NCBI RefSeq assembly: GCF_902729445.1
Contig: NZ_CACVCE010000034.1
Coordinates: 124,001-188,000 of the forward strand
Length of the DNA: 64,000 nucleotides
DNA from: Magnetospirillum sp902729445
GTDB lineage: Bacteria; Pseudomonadota; Alphaproteobacteria; Rhodospirillales; Magnetospirillaceae
Direction: 5' to 3'
A program made the position numbers and the translations under genes. Shown here piece after piece: positions 43,191 through 51,845 of this stretch (position 1 is the stretch's first letter; every line of letters starts with the position of its first letter). The notes under the pieces were generated by a model. That model did no database searches. It worked only from the letters and a program-made list of their open reading frames with translations, and had not been told where the DNA came from.

Positions 43191-44616
43191 GCCGCTGGCC
43201 CTGACGATGGCCGCCGGCCAGGTCCAGCGCGTCGTGGCGGTGGACCCGCTGGCCCGTCATGCCGGGCTGCGCCCGGGCGCCACCTTGGCCGATTCCCTGG
43301 CCCTGGCCCCCGACCTGATCAGCCGCCCGGCCCAGCCGATGGCCGACCAGCGCCTGCTGGAAGGACTGTCCGACTGGGCCACCCGCTATAGCCCGCTGGC
43401 GGCCCCGGCCGATCACGGCCTGTGGTTGGACATCACCGGCTGCGCCCATCTGTGGGGTGGCGAGGCCCCATTGCTGGCCGACCTGACCGCCCGGCTGACG
43501 CGCCAGGGCTTCAGCGTGCGGGCCGCCATCGCCGACACTCCCGGGGCGGCCTGGGCCTGGGCGCATCACGGCCGGGGTAATTCCCCGATCCTGCCGCCCG
43601 GCCGGCCGCGCGACGCGCTGGCGCCGCTGCCGCTGGCCGCGCTCCGGCTGAACGGCGCCACCGTCGCCGGGCTGGAGGCGGTGGGCTTGCGGGTGATCGG
43701 CGACCTGTTGGGCATGGCCCGCGCACCGCTCACCGCCCGCTTCGGCCCCGAGCCGGGCCGCCGCCTGGACCAGGCATTGGGCGACCTGCCCGAGCCGATC
43801 TCGCCCCTGGCCCCGGTCGCCCCCCACCGGGTCCAGCGATCCTTCGCCGAGCCGATCGGCCGCACCGAGGCGGTGGAAGCGGCGCTGGAAGGCCTGTTGG
43901 CCGAATTGTGCCGCCGCCTGGATGGCGAGGGGATGGGCCTTAGGCGGATCGAGGTCAGCCTGTTCCGAGTCGATGCGGCGGTGCTGCGCCTGGCCGTCGG
44001 AACCGGGCGGCCCAGCCGCGACGCGCCCCATCTGCTGAAATTGCTGCGCCCCCAGCTCGACAGCCTGGATGCCGGCTTCGGCGTCGAGACCATCGCCGTG
44101 GCGGCCTTGGGTCTGGCCGCCTTGGCTCCGGAACAGACCCGGCTGGGCGCCGCCAGCGCCGCCGCCGCCGACGGCCAGGCCCGATGCGCCCGCCTGTTCG
44201 ACGCCCTGGCCGCCCGGCTGGGCGACGGACGGGTGGCGCGGCTGTTGCCCAATGCCAGCCATGTGCCGGAACAGGCGGTGCTGCGCCGGCCGCCGTTGGC
44301 CGGCTTCGACCCGCAGGCAGGCTGGCCGGTGGGCCGGCGTCCGATCCGCCTGTTCGACCCGCCCGAGCCGGTCGAGGCCGTCGCCCCCATCCCCGACAAC
44401 CCGCCGGTGTTGTTTCGCTGGCGGCGCACCACCCACCGCATCCGCGTGGCCGACGGACCCGAGCGCATCGCCGATGCCTGGTGGAAGCAGCATGCGCCGA
44501 CCCGCGACTATTACTGCGTCGAGGACGAGACCGGCCAGCGCTTCTGGCTGTACCGCGAAGGCTGGTTCGGCGCCGACCCGCCGCCCCGCTGGTTCCTGCA
44601 TGGGTTGGTGTCTTGA
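43111..44616 (+). CDS. imuB: ImuB, Y-family polymerase-like protein
   Basis: A 501-residue DinB/Y-family homologue (MRRVIFVWLPDLATERLRRT, then a thumb/little-finger-like region with TRYSPLAAPADHGLWLDITG). Family ImuB proteins lack the catalytic carboxylates and act as a beta-clamp-binding platform for DnaE2. The expected DE catalytic pair is not seen here (the region reads WLDITG). The ATG at 43111 follows GGAG; an ATG 15 nt upstream is an alternative. It overlaps the start of dnaE2 by 4 nt. Confidence 0.9.
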   Translation: MRRVIFVWLPDLATERLRRTGCAPPDRPLALTMAAGQVQRVVAVDPLARHAGLRPGATLADSLALAPDLISRPAQPMADQRLLEGLSDWATRYSPLAAPADHGLWLDITGCAHLWGGEAPLLADLTARLTRQGFSVRAAIADTPGAAWAWAHHGRGNSPILPPGRPRDALAPLPLAALRLNGATVAGLEAVGLRVIGDLLGMARAPLTARFGPEPGRRLDQALGDLPEPISPLAPVAPHRVQRSFAEPIGRTEAVEAALEGLLAELCRRLDGEGMGLRRIEVSLFRVDAAVLRLAVGTGRPSRDAPHLLKLLRPQLDSLDAGFGVETIAVAALGLAALAPEQTRLGAASAAAADGQARCARLFDALAARLGDGRVARLLPNASHVPEQAVLRRPPLAGFDPQAGWPVGRRPIRLFDPPEPVEAVAPIPDNPPVLFRWRRTTHRIRVADGPERIADAWWKQHAPTRDYYCVEDETGQRFWLYREGWFGADPPPRWFLHGLVS

Positions 44617-47600
44617 CCCCGTATTGTGAATTGCAGGTCACCAGCAATTACAGCTTCCTGCACGGCGCCTCGCATCCCGACGAATTGGCCAGTGCCGCCG
44701 CCGCCCTGGGGCTGTCGGCGCTGGCGGTCACCGACCGCAATTCGGTGGCCGGCATCGTGCGCGCCCACGGGGCGGCCCGCCACGCCGGCATCCGCCTGTT
44801 GCCCGGTGCCCGGCTTGAACCCACCGACGGCATGGCCATGCTGTGCCTGCCCACCGACCGCGCCGCCTGGGGTCGGCTGACCCGGCTGTTGACCCTGGGG
44901 CGCCGGCGCGCCGACAAAGGCTCGTGCGCCTTCACCCGCGCCGAGCTGGCCGGCCATGCCGACGGCCAAGTGCTGATCGCCCTGCCGCCCCCCGATCCCG
45001 ATGCGGCCTTTGCCGCCGAACTGGCCGCCTGGGGCCGCGACCGCCCCGGCCGGGTGTTCCTGGCCGCCAGCCGCCGCTTCGACGACCGCGACCGCGCCCG
45101 CCTGGCTGGCCTTGATGACCTGGCCGGCCAATGCGCCACGCCCTTGGTCGCCACCAACGACGTGCTGATGCATGTGCCGGACCGCCGGCCGCTGCTGGAC
45201 GTGCTGACCTGCATCCGCCTGGGCACCAGCATCACCGCCGCCGGCTGGGCCCTGGCCGCCCATGCCGAGCGCCATCTGAAACCGCCCGAGGAAATGGCCC
45301 GCCTGTTCGCCCGCCACCCCGACGCCATCGCCCGGACCGCCGACATCGCCCGGTTGTGCCGTTTCTCGCTGGACCAGTTGCGCTATGAATATCCCGACGA
45401 GGAAGAAGGCGACGGCCAAACCCCGCACCAGCGCCTGGCAGCCCTGGTCGCCGTGGGTGGCGCACAGCGTTACCCGGCAGGCATCCCGGCCAAGGTCCAG
45501 GCCGCTCTGGCCCACGAGATGGCGCTGATCGACCAGTTGGGCTTCGCCCCCTATTTCCTGACCGTCGAGGGCATCGTCCGCTTCGCCCGCCAGCGGGGCA
45601 TCTTGTGCCAGGGCCGGGGCTCGGCGGCCAATTCGGCGGTGTGTTTCTGCCTGGGCATCACCAATGTCGATCCGGCCGTCTTCGACCTGCTGTTCGAGCG
45701 TTTCATCTCGGCCGAGCGGGGCGAGCCGCCCGACATCGACGTCGATTTCGAGCATGAGCGCCGGGAAGAGGTGATCCAGCACATCTATGCCCGCCACGGC
45801 CGCGACCGCGCCGGCCTGACCGCGACGGTGATCCATTACCGCGCCCGCTCGGCGGTGCGCGAGGTCGGCCGCGCCCTGGGCCTGTCCGAAGATACCGTCG
45901 CCGCCCTGGCCAAGACCAGTTCGGGCTATTCCTCGAAACCCATCGACCCGGCCCGCGTGCGCGAGCTGGGGCTGGACCCGGACCAGCCCGCCCTGGCCCG
46001 GGTGCTGGACCTGGCCGCCCAACTGACCGGCTTTCCCCGCCATCTGTCGCAGCATGTCGGCGGATTCGTGGTGTCGCGCCACCGCCTGGACGAACTGGTT
46101 CCCATCGAGAACGCCCGCATGGAAGGGCGCACCGTGATCGAATGGGACAAGGACGATCTGGACACCCTGGGCATGGTCAAGGTCGATGTGCTGGCGCTCG
46201 GCATGCTGACCTGCATCCGCAAGGCCTTCGCCCTGCTGGCCGCCCATTGCGGCATCGAGATCGACCTCGCCACCGTGCCGCGCGAGGACACAGCCGTTTA
46301 CGACATGCTGGGCCGGGCCGATTCCATCGGGGTGTTCCAGGTGGAAAGCCGGGCGCAGATGACCATGCTGCCGCGCCTGAAGCCCCGCTGTTTCTATGAT
46401 CTGGTCATCGAGGTGGCGATCGTGCGGCCCGGCCCGATCCAGGGCGACATGGTCCACCCCTATCTGCGCCGCCGCCAGGGCCTGGAAAAGGTCGAATACC
46501 CCTCGCCCGAGCTGGAACGGGTGCTGGGCAAGACCCTGGGGGTGCCCTTGTTCCAGGAACAGGTGATGCAGATCGCCATCGTCGCCGCCGGCTTCACCCC
46601 GGCCGAGGCCGACCAATTGCGCCGCTCGATGGCCGCCTTCCGTCGCACCGGCCAGGTCGGGCGTTTCCGCGACAAGCTGATCAAGGGCATGCGGGAGCGC
46701 GGCTATACCGACGAATTCGCCGAGCGGGTGTTTCGCCAGATCGAGGGATTCGCCGAATACGGCTTCCCGGAATCCCACGCCGCCAGCTTCGCCCATCTGG
46801 TCTATGTCTCGGCCTGGCTGAAATGCCATCACCCGGCGGCGTTCGCCTGCGCCCTGCTCAACAGCCAGCCGATGGGGTTCTACGCCCCAGCCCAGATCGT
46901 CCGCGACGCCCAGGATCACGGCATCGAGGTCCGCCCGGTCGATGTGTCGGCCAGCGACTGGGACAATCGCCTGGAAGAGCGAAAGGGCGGTGGCCTGGCC
47001 CTGCGGCTGGGCCTTCGCCAGATCGACGGATTGCCCGAGGCCTGCGGCCGGCGCCTGGCGGCAAGGCGGCCCTATGGCTCGTTCGCCGATCTGGTCGCCC
47101 GCACCGGCCTGACCCGGGCCGAACTGGAACGCCTGGCCCGCGCCGACGCCTTCGGCTCGCTGAAGCTGTCGCGTCGCGACGCCTTGTGGCAGGCCAAGGC
47201 GCTGACCGCGCCGCCGCCGCCGCTGCTGGCGGCATTGGCGGCGACACCGTCGCGGGAACCCACGGTCAGCCTGCCGACCATGGGTCTGGGCGAGGAGGTG
47301 GTGCACGATTACGCCAGCCTGCGCCTGTCGCTGAAGGCCCATCCGCTGGCCCTGCTGCGCCCCAACCTGGATAGTGCCGGCGTCAGGCCGGCGGCCGATC
47401 TGGCCCGGCGTCAGGGCGGCCGCATCGCCGTGGCCGGCCTGGTGCTGGTGCGCCAGCGCCCCGGAACCGCCAGCGGCGTGATCTTCCTGACGCTGGAAGA
47501 TGAAAGCGGCATCGCCAACATCGTGGTGTGGCCGACCGTGTTCGAGGCGGCGCGCAAGGCGGTGCTGACCGGCCGGCTGTTGCGCATCGACGGCACCATC

Positions 47601-47699
47601 CAGCGCGAAGGCCCGGTGGTCCACCTCGTCGCCAAGACCATCCTGGACATGACCGGGGCGCTGGGCCTGCTGGTGCCGCGCTCGCGCGACTTCTGTTAG
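44613..47699 (+). CDS. dnaE2: Error-prone DNA polymerase III alpha (DnaE2/ImuC)
   Basis: A 1028-residue C-family polymerase: PHP domain at the N-terminus (YCELQVTSNYSFLHGASHPD), catalytic palm with PPDIDVDFEHERREEV and the final OB-fold (VAGLVLVRQRPGTASGVIFL). This is the translesion enzyme of the ImuA-ImuB-DnaE2 system. I place the start at TTG 44613, overlapping the imuB stop (TTGA), because it gives the family N-terminus at once; no ATG is near. LexA-regulated with the two upstream genes. Confidence 0.94.
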   Translation: MTPYCELQVTSNYSFLHGASHPDELASAAAALGLSALAVTDRNSVAGIVRAHGAARHAGIRLLPGARLEPTDGMAMLCLPTDRAAWGRLTRLLTLGRRRADKGSCAFTRAELAGHADGQVLIALPPPDPDAAFAAELAAWGRDRPGRVFLAASRRFDDRDRARLAGLDDLAGQCATPLVATNDVLMHVPDRRPLLDVLTCIRLGTSITAAGWALAAHAERHLKPPEEMARLFARHPDAIARTADIARLCRFSLDQLRYEYPDEEEGDGQTPHQRLAALVAVGGAQRYPAGIPAKVQAALAHEMALIDQLGFAPYFLTVEGIVRFARQRGILCQGRGSAANSAVCFCLGITNVDPAVFDLLFERFISAERGEPPDIDVDFEHERREEVIQHIYARHGRDRAGLTATVIHYRARSAVREVGRALGLSEDTVAALAKTSSGYSSKPIDPARVRELGLDPDQPALARVLDLAAQLTGFPRHLSQHVGGFVVSRHRLDELVPIENARMEGRTVIEWDKDDLDTLGMVKVDVLALGMLTCIRKAFALLAAHCGIEIDLATVPREDTAVYDMLGRADSIGVFQVESRAQMTMLPRLKPRCFYDLVIEVAIVRPGPIQGDMVHPYLRRRQGLEKVEYPSPELERVLGKTLGVPLFQEQVMQIAIVAAGFTPAEADQLRRSMAAFRRTGQVGRFRDKLIKGMRERGYTDEFAERVFRQIEGFAEYGFPESHAASFAHLVYVSAWLKCHHPAAFACALLNSQPMGFYAPAQIVRDAQDHGIEVRPVDVSASDWDNRLEERKGGGLALRLGLRQIDGLPEACGRRLAARRPYGSFADLVARTGLTRAELERLARADAFGSLKLSRRDALWQAKALTAPPPPLLAALAATPSREPTVSLPTMGLGEEVVHDYASLRLSLKAHPLALLRPNLDSAGVRPAADLARRQGGRIAVAGLVLVRQRPGTASGVIFLTLEDESGIANIVVWPTVFEAARKAVLTGRLLRIDGTIQREGPVVHLVAKTILDMTGALGLLVPRSRDFC

Positions 47700-47781
47700 G
47701 CTAAACTTGCGAAAATCGCCAAAAACCGGCATAATGACGACCTGGAGAGAAACTCCGATTGTCAGCAGAAGGCTTGGCAAC

Positions 47782-48138
47782 GTGACCCACCGCATCCATC
47801 CGCTGGAACGACTTCATCACCGCCTGCGCCTTTTGGGCCAGGTGCTGGCGATCTTGTGCTGTGCGTGGATCGGCGTGGTCGGCCAGGCCATGCTGTCGGA
47901 GCTGAACCCCAACGCGCTGGAAAATCACCGCTCGCCGGCGGTCAAGGAACGCCTGGCCGGCTGCGAGGGCGAGTTCGCCCAGCGCTTCGCCTGCACCGAC
48001 ACCATCTTGCTATCGGGCGAACGCAACGGCGCCAGCGCCGTCTTCGCCCGTTTGGGCCTGACCCTGATGCTGCCCTCGATCGCCTGGCTGATGTGGCGCC
48101 GGGTCATGGACAAGGCCGAGACCCTGGTCCATCACTGA
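47782..48138 (+). CDS. Hypothetical membrane protein
   Basis: A 118-residue protein with two membrane helices: LRLLGQVLAILCCAWIGVVG and FARLGLTLMLPSIAWLMWRR. The loop between has two cysteines (AGCEGEFAQRFACTD) and would be periplasmic. The start is chosen at GTG 47782, with AGAAGG 9 nt upstream; an ATG at 47734 in frame has no ribosome site. It follows dnaE2 by 82 nt and is probably not part of the SOS unit. No family recognised. Confidence 0.6.
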   Translation: MTHRIHPLERLHHRLRLLGQVLAILCCAWIGVVGQAMLSELNPNALENHRSPAVKERLAGCEGEFAQRFACTDTILLSGERNGASAVFARLGLTLMLPSIAWLMWRRVMDKAETLVHH

Positions 48139-48152
48139 TACCGTTGTCCGTG

Positions 48153-48187
48153 AAAAAGTCCCTCGGCTTCGCCTCGGTGTACTTTTC
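48153..48187 (+). terminator. Possible terminator after the membrane-protein gene
   Basis: AAAAGT...ACTTTT arms enclose a GGC-TTC-GCC hairpin, followed by CCCC rather than T. It lies 15 nt after the stop. The stem is imperfect, so confidence is low. A second GC hairpin (GCGGGC around TTATAG) follows at about 48262-48280 in front of the pgi end. Confidence 0.35.
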
Positions 48188-48329
48188 CCCGATTTTTGTT
48201 GGGTGAACCCGTGCTCAAGCAAGCTTTCCGCGCGGGTTCCGGTCGTTTTCCCGCGCTGCGGCGGGCTCTGCCCGCCTTATAGCGGGCGCCAAACAAGAAA
48301 AGGCACCCCGATCCAAGCGAAGGACTTCT

Positions 48330-49952
48330 TTACGAGCGCATCGCCCGCACCGCCTCGATCAGGCCGGTGGTCGAGCTGTCGTGGGCGCCAGGATTCGGGC
48401 CGTTCTTCAACTCGGGCAGGATGGTCTTGGCCAGTTGCTTGCCCAGTTCCACCCCCCATTGGTCGAAGGAATTGATCGACCACACCACGCCCTGGACGAA
48501 CACCTTGTGTTCGTAAAGGGCGATCAGCATGCCCAGCGTGCGCGGGTCCAGTTGCTTGTAGAGAAGCGTGTTGCTGGGCCGGTTGCCGGAAAACACCCGG
48601 TGCGCCGCCTGCTCGTCCGACAAAGTGGGGTCGGCCGCCTTCACTTCCGCCAGGGTGCGGCCCTTCATCAGCGCTTCCGGCTGGGCCAGCACGTTGGACA
48701 GCAGCAGGTCATGATGCTCGCCCAGCGGATTGTGGCTGTTGGCGGCGACCAGGAAGTCGCAGGGGATCAGCTTGGTGCCCTGGTGGATCAATTGATAGAA
48801 GGCGTGCTGGCCGTTGGTGCCCGGCTCGCCGAACAGGATCGGGCCGGTCTGCCAGCTGACCGGAATTCCGTCCAGCGCCACCCCCTTGCCGTTGCTTTCC
48901 ATGTCGAGCTGCTGCAGATAGGCGGCCAGCCGGTGCAGATACTGGTCGTAGGGCAGCACGGCATGGGCGGCGGCCCCCAGGAAATTGTTGTACCACACCC
49001 CCAGCATGGCCAGGATCACCGGCATGTTGACGTCCAGCGGCGCGGTCAGGAAGTGCTGGTCCATGCGGGCGGCCCCTTCCAGCAATTCCTCGAACCGTTC
49101 GAAGCCGATGGCCACCGCGATCGACAGGCCGATGGCCGACCACAGCGAATAGCGCCCGCCGACCCAGTCCCAGAACTCGAACATGTTGGCCGGGTCGATG
49201 CCGAAGGCGGTCACCGCCGCCTCGTTGGTCGATAGCGCCACGAAATGCCGGGGCACCGCCGCCTCGCCCAGATGGCCGACCAGCCAGTCCCGCGCGCTGG
49301 TGGCGTTGGCGATGGTTTCCTGGGTGGTGAAGGTCTTGGACGCCACGATGAACAAGGTGGTTTCCGGGTCGCACAGCTTCAGCGTCTCGGCCATGTGGGT
49401 GCCGTCGACGTTCGAGACGAAGCGCACCGCCAGACCCGGCTGGTGATAGGGCTTCAGCGCCTCGGTCACCATCACCGGGCCAAGGTCCGAGCCGCCGATG
49501 CCGATATTGACCACGCTGGTCATCGGCTTACCGGTCGCACCCTTCCAGGTGCCCGAGCGCACGGACCGGGAAAAATCCTTCATCTTGGCCAGCACCGCCC
49601 GCACCGGCCCCATGACGTCGGCGCCATCGACACGGATGGCGGAATGGTCGCGGTGGCGCAAGGCGACGTGCAGCACGGCGCGCCGTTCGGTGGCGTTGAT
49701 CTTCTCGCCGGCGAACATCGCCGCGCGGGCGTGCTCGACGCCGGATTGGCGGGCCAGGTCCATCAGCAACGTCATGGTCTGATGGCTGACGCGGTTCTTG
49801 GAATAATCCAGCAGCAAATCGTCAAGCCGGGCGGAGAAGCCAGCGAACCGCCCGGGATCGCGGTCGAACATCTCGCGCATGGTTTCCGGCGCCATCGCCT
49901 GGGCATGGGCTTCAAGCGCCCGCCAGGCGGGCCTTTCCGTCGGATGCGTCAT
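48330..49952 (-). CDS. pgi: Glucose-6-phosphate isomerase
   Basis: A 540-residue enzyme of glycolysis/gluconeogenesis. The two family signatures are clear: SVVNIGIGGSDLGPVMVTEA region with DWVGGRYSLWSAIGLSIAVA, and GVELGKQLA near the end (SFDQWGVELGKQLAKTILPE). The length matches the E. coli-type enzyme. The ATG at 49952 has GGGGGGAG upstream. It lies downstream of ccmI on the same strand, with a 52-nt gap. Confidence 0.97.
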   Translation of the reverse strand: MTHPTERPAWRALEAHAQAMAPETMREMFDRDPGRFAGFSARLDDLLLDYSKNRVSHQTMTLLMDLARQSGVEHARAAMFAGEKINATERRAVLHVALRHRDHSAIRVDGADVMGPVRAVLAKMKDFSRSVRSGTWKGATGKPMTSVVNIGIGGSDLGPVMVTEALKPYHQPGLAVRFVSNVDGTHMAETLKLCDPETTLFIVASKTFTTQETIANATSARDWLVGHLGEAAVPRHFVALSTNEAAVTAFGIDPANMFEFWDWVGGRYSLWSAIGLSIAVAIGFERFEELLEGAARMDQHFLTAPLDVNMPVILAMLGVWYNNFLGAAAHAVLPYDQYLHRLAAYLQQLDMESNGKGVALDGIPVSWQTGPILFGEPGTNGQHAFYQLIHQGTKLIPCDFLVAANSHNPLGEHHDLLLSNVLAQPEALMKGRTLAEVKAADPTLSDEQAAHRVFSGNRPSNTLLYKQLDPRTLGMLIALYEHKVFVQGVVWSINSFDQWGVELGKQLAKTILPELKNGPNPGAHDSSTTGLIEAVRAMRS

Positions 49953-50004
49953 CACCGGCTCCCCCCATGCATTCCTACAAGGCGGTCAGGATTCTAGCGC
50001 AGCC

Positions 50005-50835
50005 CTATTCCAGTGTCTCGATCTGCTTGATGATATCTTGGCGATCCTGGCTGCCCTCGGGCAACAGGGCGGCCGCCTTTCGCCACAAATCCTTGGCCTT
50101 GGCCTTGTCGCCGGCTTGCGCGGCGGCGATGCCCAGGAAGTAAAGGGCATCGACATTGGTGGGATCGATGGCCGCGACCTGGCGCATCAGCCCGACCAGT
50201 TCGGCCGGCAGGGCCGAGCCTTGCGGCACCTGATCCAGCAGCAGGGCGGCGAATTCCATCCGCACCTGGGTATCGCCGGGCAGCAGCTTGACCGCCTTGC
50301 GATAGGCCTCGGCGGCATCGTCGGTCTGGCCCATCACCCGCAGCGAGCGGCCCAGCATGTTCCAGCCCTTGCCGTCGGCCGGGTTCTTTTCCAGCTTGGC
50401 GGTCAGTTGGGCGACCATGCCGCGGATCATCTCGGTCTGGTCCTGGGCCTGGCGCACCTGGGCGGCGCGCCCCGAGAACGGGCGGTCGGGCAAATCGGGC
50501 GAGCCCAGCGTGACATAAAAGCCCGCCGCGATCATCGGCACCGCCAGCGCCAGGCCGATGATCAGCCCCAACGGCCGCCCCGCCTTGGTCGCCTTCTTGC
50601 CGCGCTGCTCGGCGGCAGCCAGGATGCGGCGGCTGATCTCGGTCCGCGCCGCCTCGGCCTGGTCGGGCTTCAAGGTGCCGCGTTCCAGCTCACGCTCGAT
50701 CTCGGCCAACTGGTCCTTATAGACGGTCAGGTCGTATTCGGCCCGATCCGGCCCGGCCGCCTTGGGCCGCAGCAGCGGCACCAGCAAGATAGCCAGGGTG
50801 GCCAGAACCAACGCAGCGAAAACCAGCCAGATCAT
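50005..50835 (-). CDS. ccmI: Cytochrome c maturation protein CcmI
   Basis: A 276-residue inner-membrane protein: helix IWLVFAALVLATLAILLVPL, cytoplasmic leucine-zipper-like loop (YKDQLAEIERELERGTLKPD), second helix (GLIIGLALAVPMIAAGFYV), then periplasmic TPR repeats (GWNMLGRSLRVMGQTDDAAE). It chaperones apocytochrome c to the haem ligase with CcmH and CcmF. Its ATG overlaps the ccmH stop (ATGA). Last gene of the ccm run in this orientation. Confidence 0.93.
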   Translation of the reverse strand: MIWLVFAALVLATLAILLVPLLRPKAAGPDRAEYDLTVYKDQLAEIERELERGTLKPDQAEAARTEISRRILAAAEQRGKKATKAGRPLGLIIGLALAVPMIAAGFYVTLGSPDLPDRPFSGRAAQVRQAQDQTEMIRGMVAQLTAKLEKNPADGKGWNMLGRSLRVMGQTDDAAEAYRKAVKLLPGDTQVRMEFAALLLDQVPQGSALPAELVGLMRQVAAIDPTNVDALYFLGIAAAQAGDKAKAKDLWRKAAALLPEGSQDRQDIIKQIETLE

Positions 50836-51299
50836 TTGCCGTCCTTCAACAGGGCTTCCAGGCGACGCTTCTCGGCATCGGACAGGGGGGCGGATCCGGC
50901 CGGCGCCTGGCCCTTGGCGCGACGGCGAAAGAAGGCCCAGGCCGCCACCAGCGATACCGCCAACAGGCCGAACGGCCCCAGCCACAGCACCAGGGTCGCC
51001 CCCTTGAAGGGCGGGTTCAGCAGGACGTAATCGCCATAGCGATCGACCACGAACTTCTTGACCTGCTCGTCGCTGGCGCCCTTGCCGATCTGCTCGCGCA
51101 CGATGATGCGCAGATCCTTGGCCAGGTCGGCGTTGGAATCCTCGATGGATTCGCTTTGGCAGACCAGGCAGCGCAATTCCTTGCCCAGGGTGTGGGCACG
51201 CTTTTCCAGCGCCGGGTCCTTCAGCATCTCGGACGGGTCGGCGGCGAAAGCGGGCTGGGCCAGCCACAAGACCGACAAAAGCACGGCCAGACGGATCAT
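50832..51299 (-). CDS. ccmH: Cytochrome c maturation protein CcmH
   Basis: A 155-residue periplasmic thiol-reductase subunit with a Sec signal (RLAVLLSVLWLAQPAFA). The redox motif LRCLVCQSESIEDSNADLA (LRCxxCQ) is intact and a C-terminal membrane helix anchors it. It reduces the CxxCH of apocytochromes before haem attachment. The ATG at 51299 overlaps the ccmG stop (ATGA). Confidence 0.95.
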   Translation of the reverse strand: MIRLAVLLSVLWLAQPAFAADPSEMLKDPALEKRAHTLGKELRCLVCQSESIEDSNADLAKDLRIIVREQIGKGASDEQVKKFVVDRYGDYVLLNPPFKGATLVLWLGPFGLLAVSLVAAWAFFRRRAKGQAPAGSAPLSDAEKRRLEALLKDGK

Positions 51300-51835
51300 T
51301 TGTTCAGCTCCCGGATGATCGGCAGCAAGGTCTTTTCCCACACCCGCATATCGACCGGGCCGATATGCTTGTAGCGGATGATGCCGTTCTTATCGACGAC
51401 GAAGGTCTCGGGCGCGCCGGTGACGCCGAAATCGATGGCGGTGCGCCCGGGCGCCGGATCCGAGCCCACCCGGGCATAAGGATCGCCGTGCTTCTTCAGC
51501 CACTTGGCGCCCTCGACCGGATCGTCGCGCCAGTCGATGCCGTGGATCGGCACCACCCCCAGCTCCTTGATCTTTTGCAGATAGGGATGTTCCTGGATGC
51601 AGGCGATGCACCACGACCCATAGATGTTGACCAGCGACACCCGGCCCGTCAGATCGGCGCTGGCAAGCCCGGTATCGGCACCGCGCCCGGGCAGCGGCGG
51701 CAGGTTCATCTCGGGCACCGGGCGGTCGATCAGCATCGACGGCAGCTCACGCGGATTGAGCGTCAGCCCCTTCAAGAAGAACAGGGCCAGCCCGGCGAAC
51801 ACCAGCACCGGCAGCAGATAAAGAAGACGGCGCAT
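51296..51835 (-). CDS. ccmG: Thiol:disulfide interchange protein CcmG/DsbE
   Basis: A 179-residue membrane-anchored thioredoxin. The active site is GSWCIACIQEHP (WCxxC), in the usual place after NIY; the substrate-specific acidic insert GIDWRDDPVEGAKWL is also present. It keeps CcmH and apocytochromes reduced. Starts 10 nt after the ccmF stop. Confidence 0.95.
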   Translation of the reverse strand: MRRLLYLLPVLVFAGLALFFLKGLTLNPRELPSMLIDRPVPEMNLPPLPGRGADTGLASADLTGRVSLVNIYGSWCIACIQEHPYLQKIKELGVVPIHGIDWRDDPVEGAKWLKKHGDPYARVGSDPAPGRTAIDFGVTGAPETFVVDKNGIIRYKHIGPVDMRVWEKTLLPIIRELNK

Positions 51836-51845
51836 CGATCCCCCC

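Noticed and set aside
44511..47795. 1094-codon minus-strand frame opposite dnaE2
   Set aside because: DnaE2 motifs are clear on the plus strand; the opposite frame has shadow-type composition and no domain.
48139..48329. Small RNA gene between the membrane-protein gene and pgi
   Set aside because: There are hairpins but no promoter or clear terminator pair that would define a transcript.
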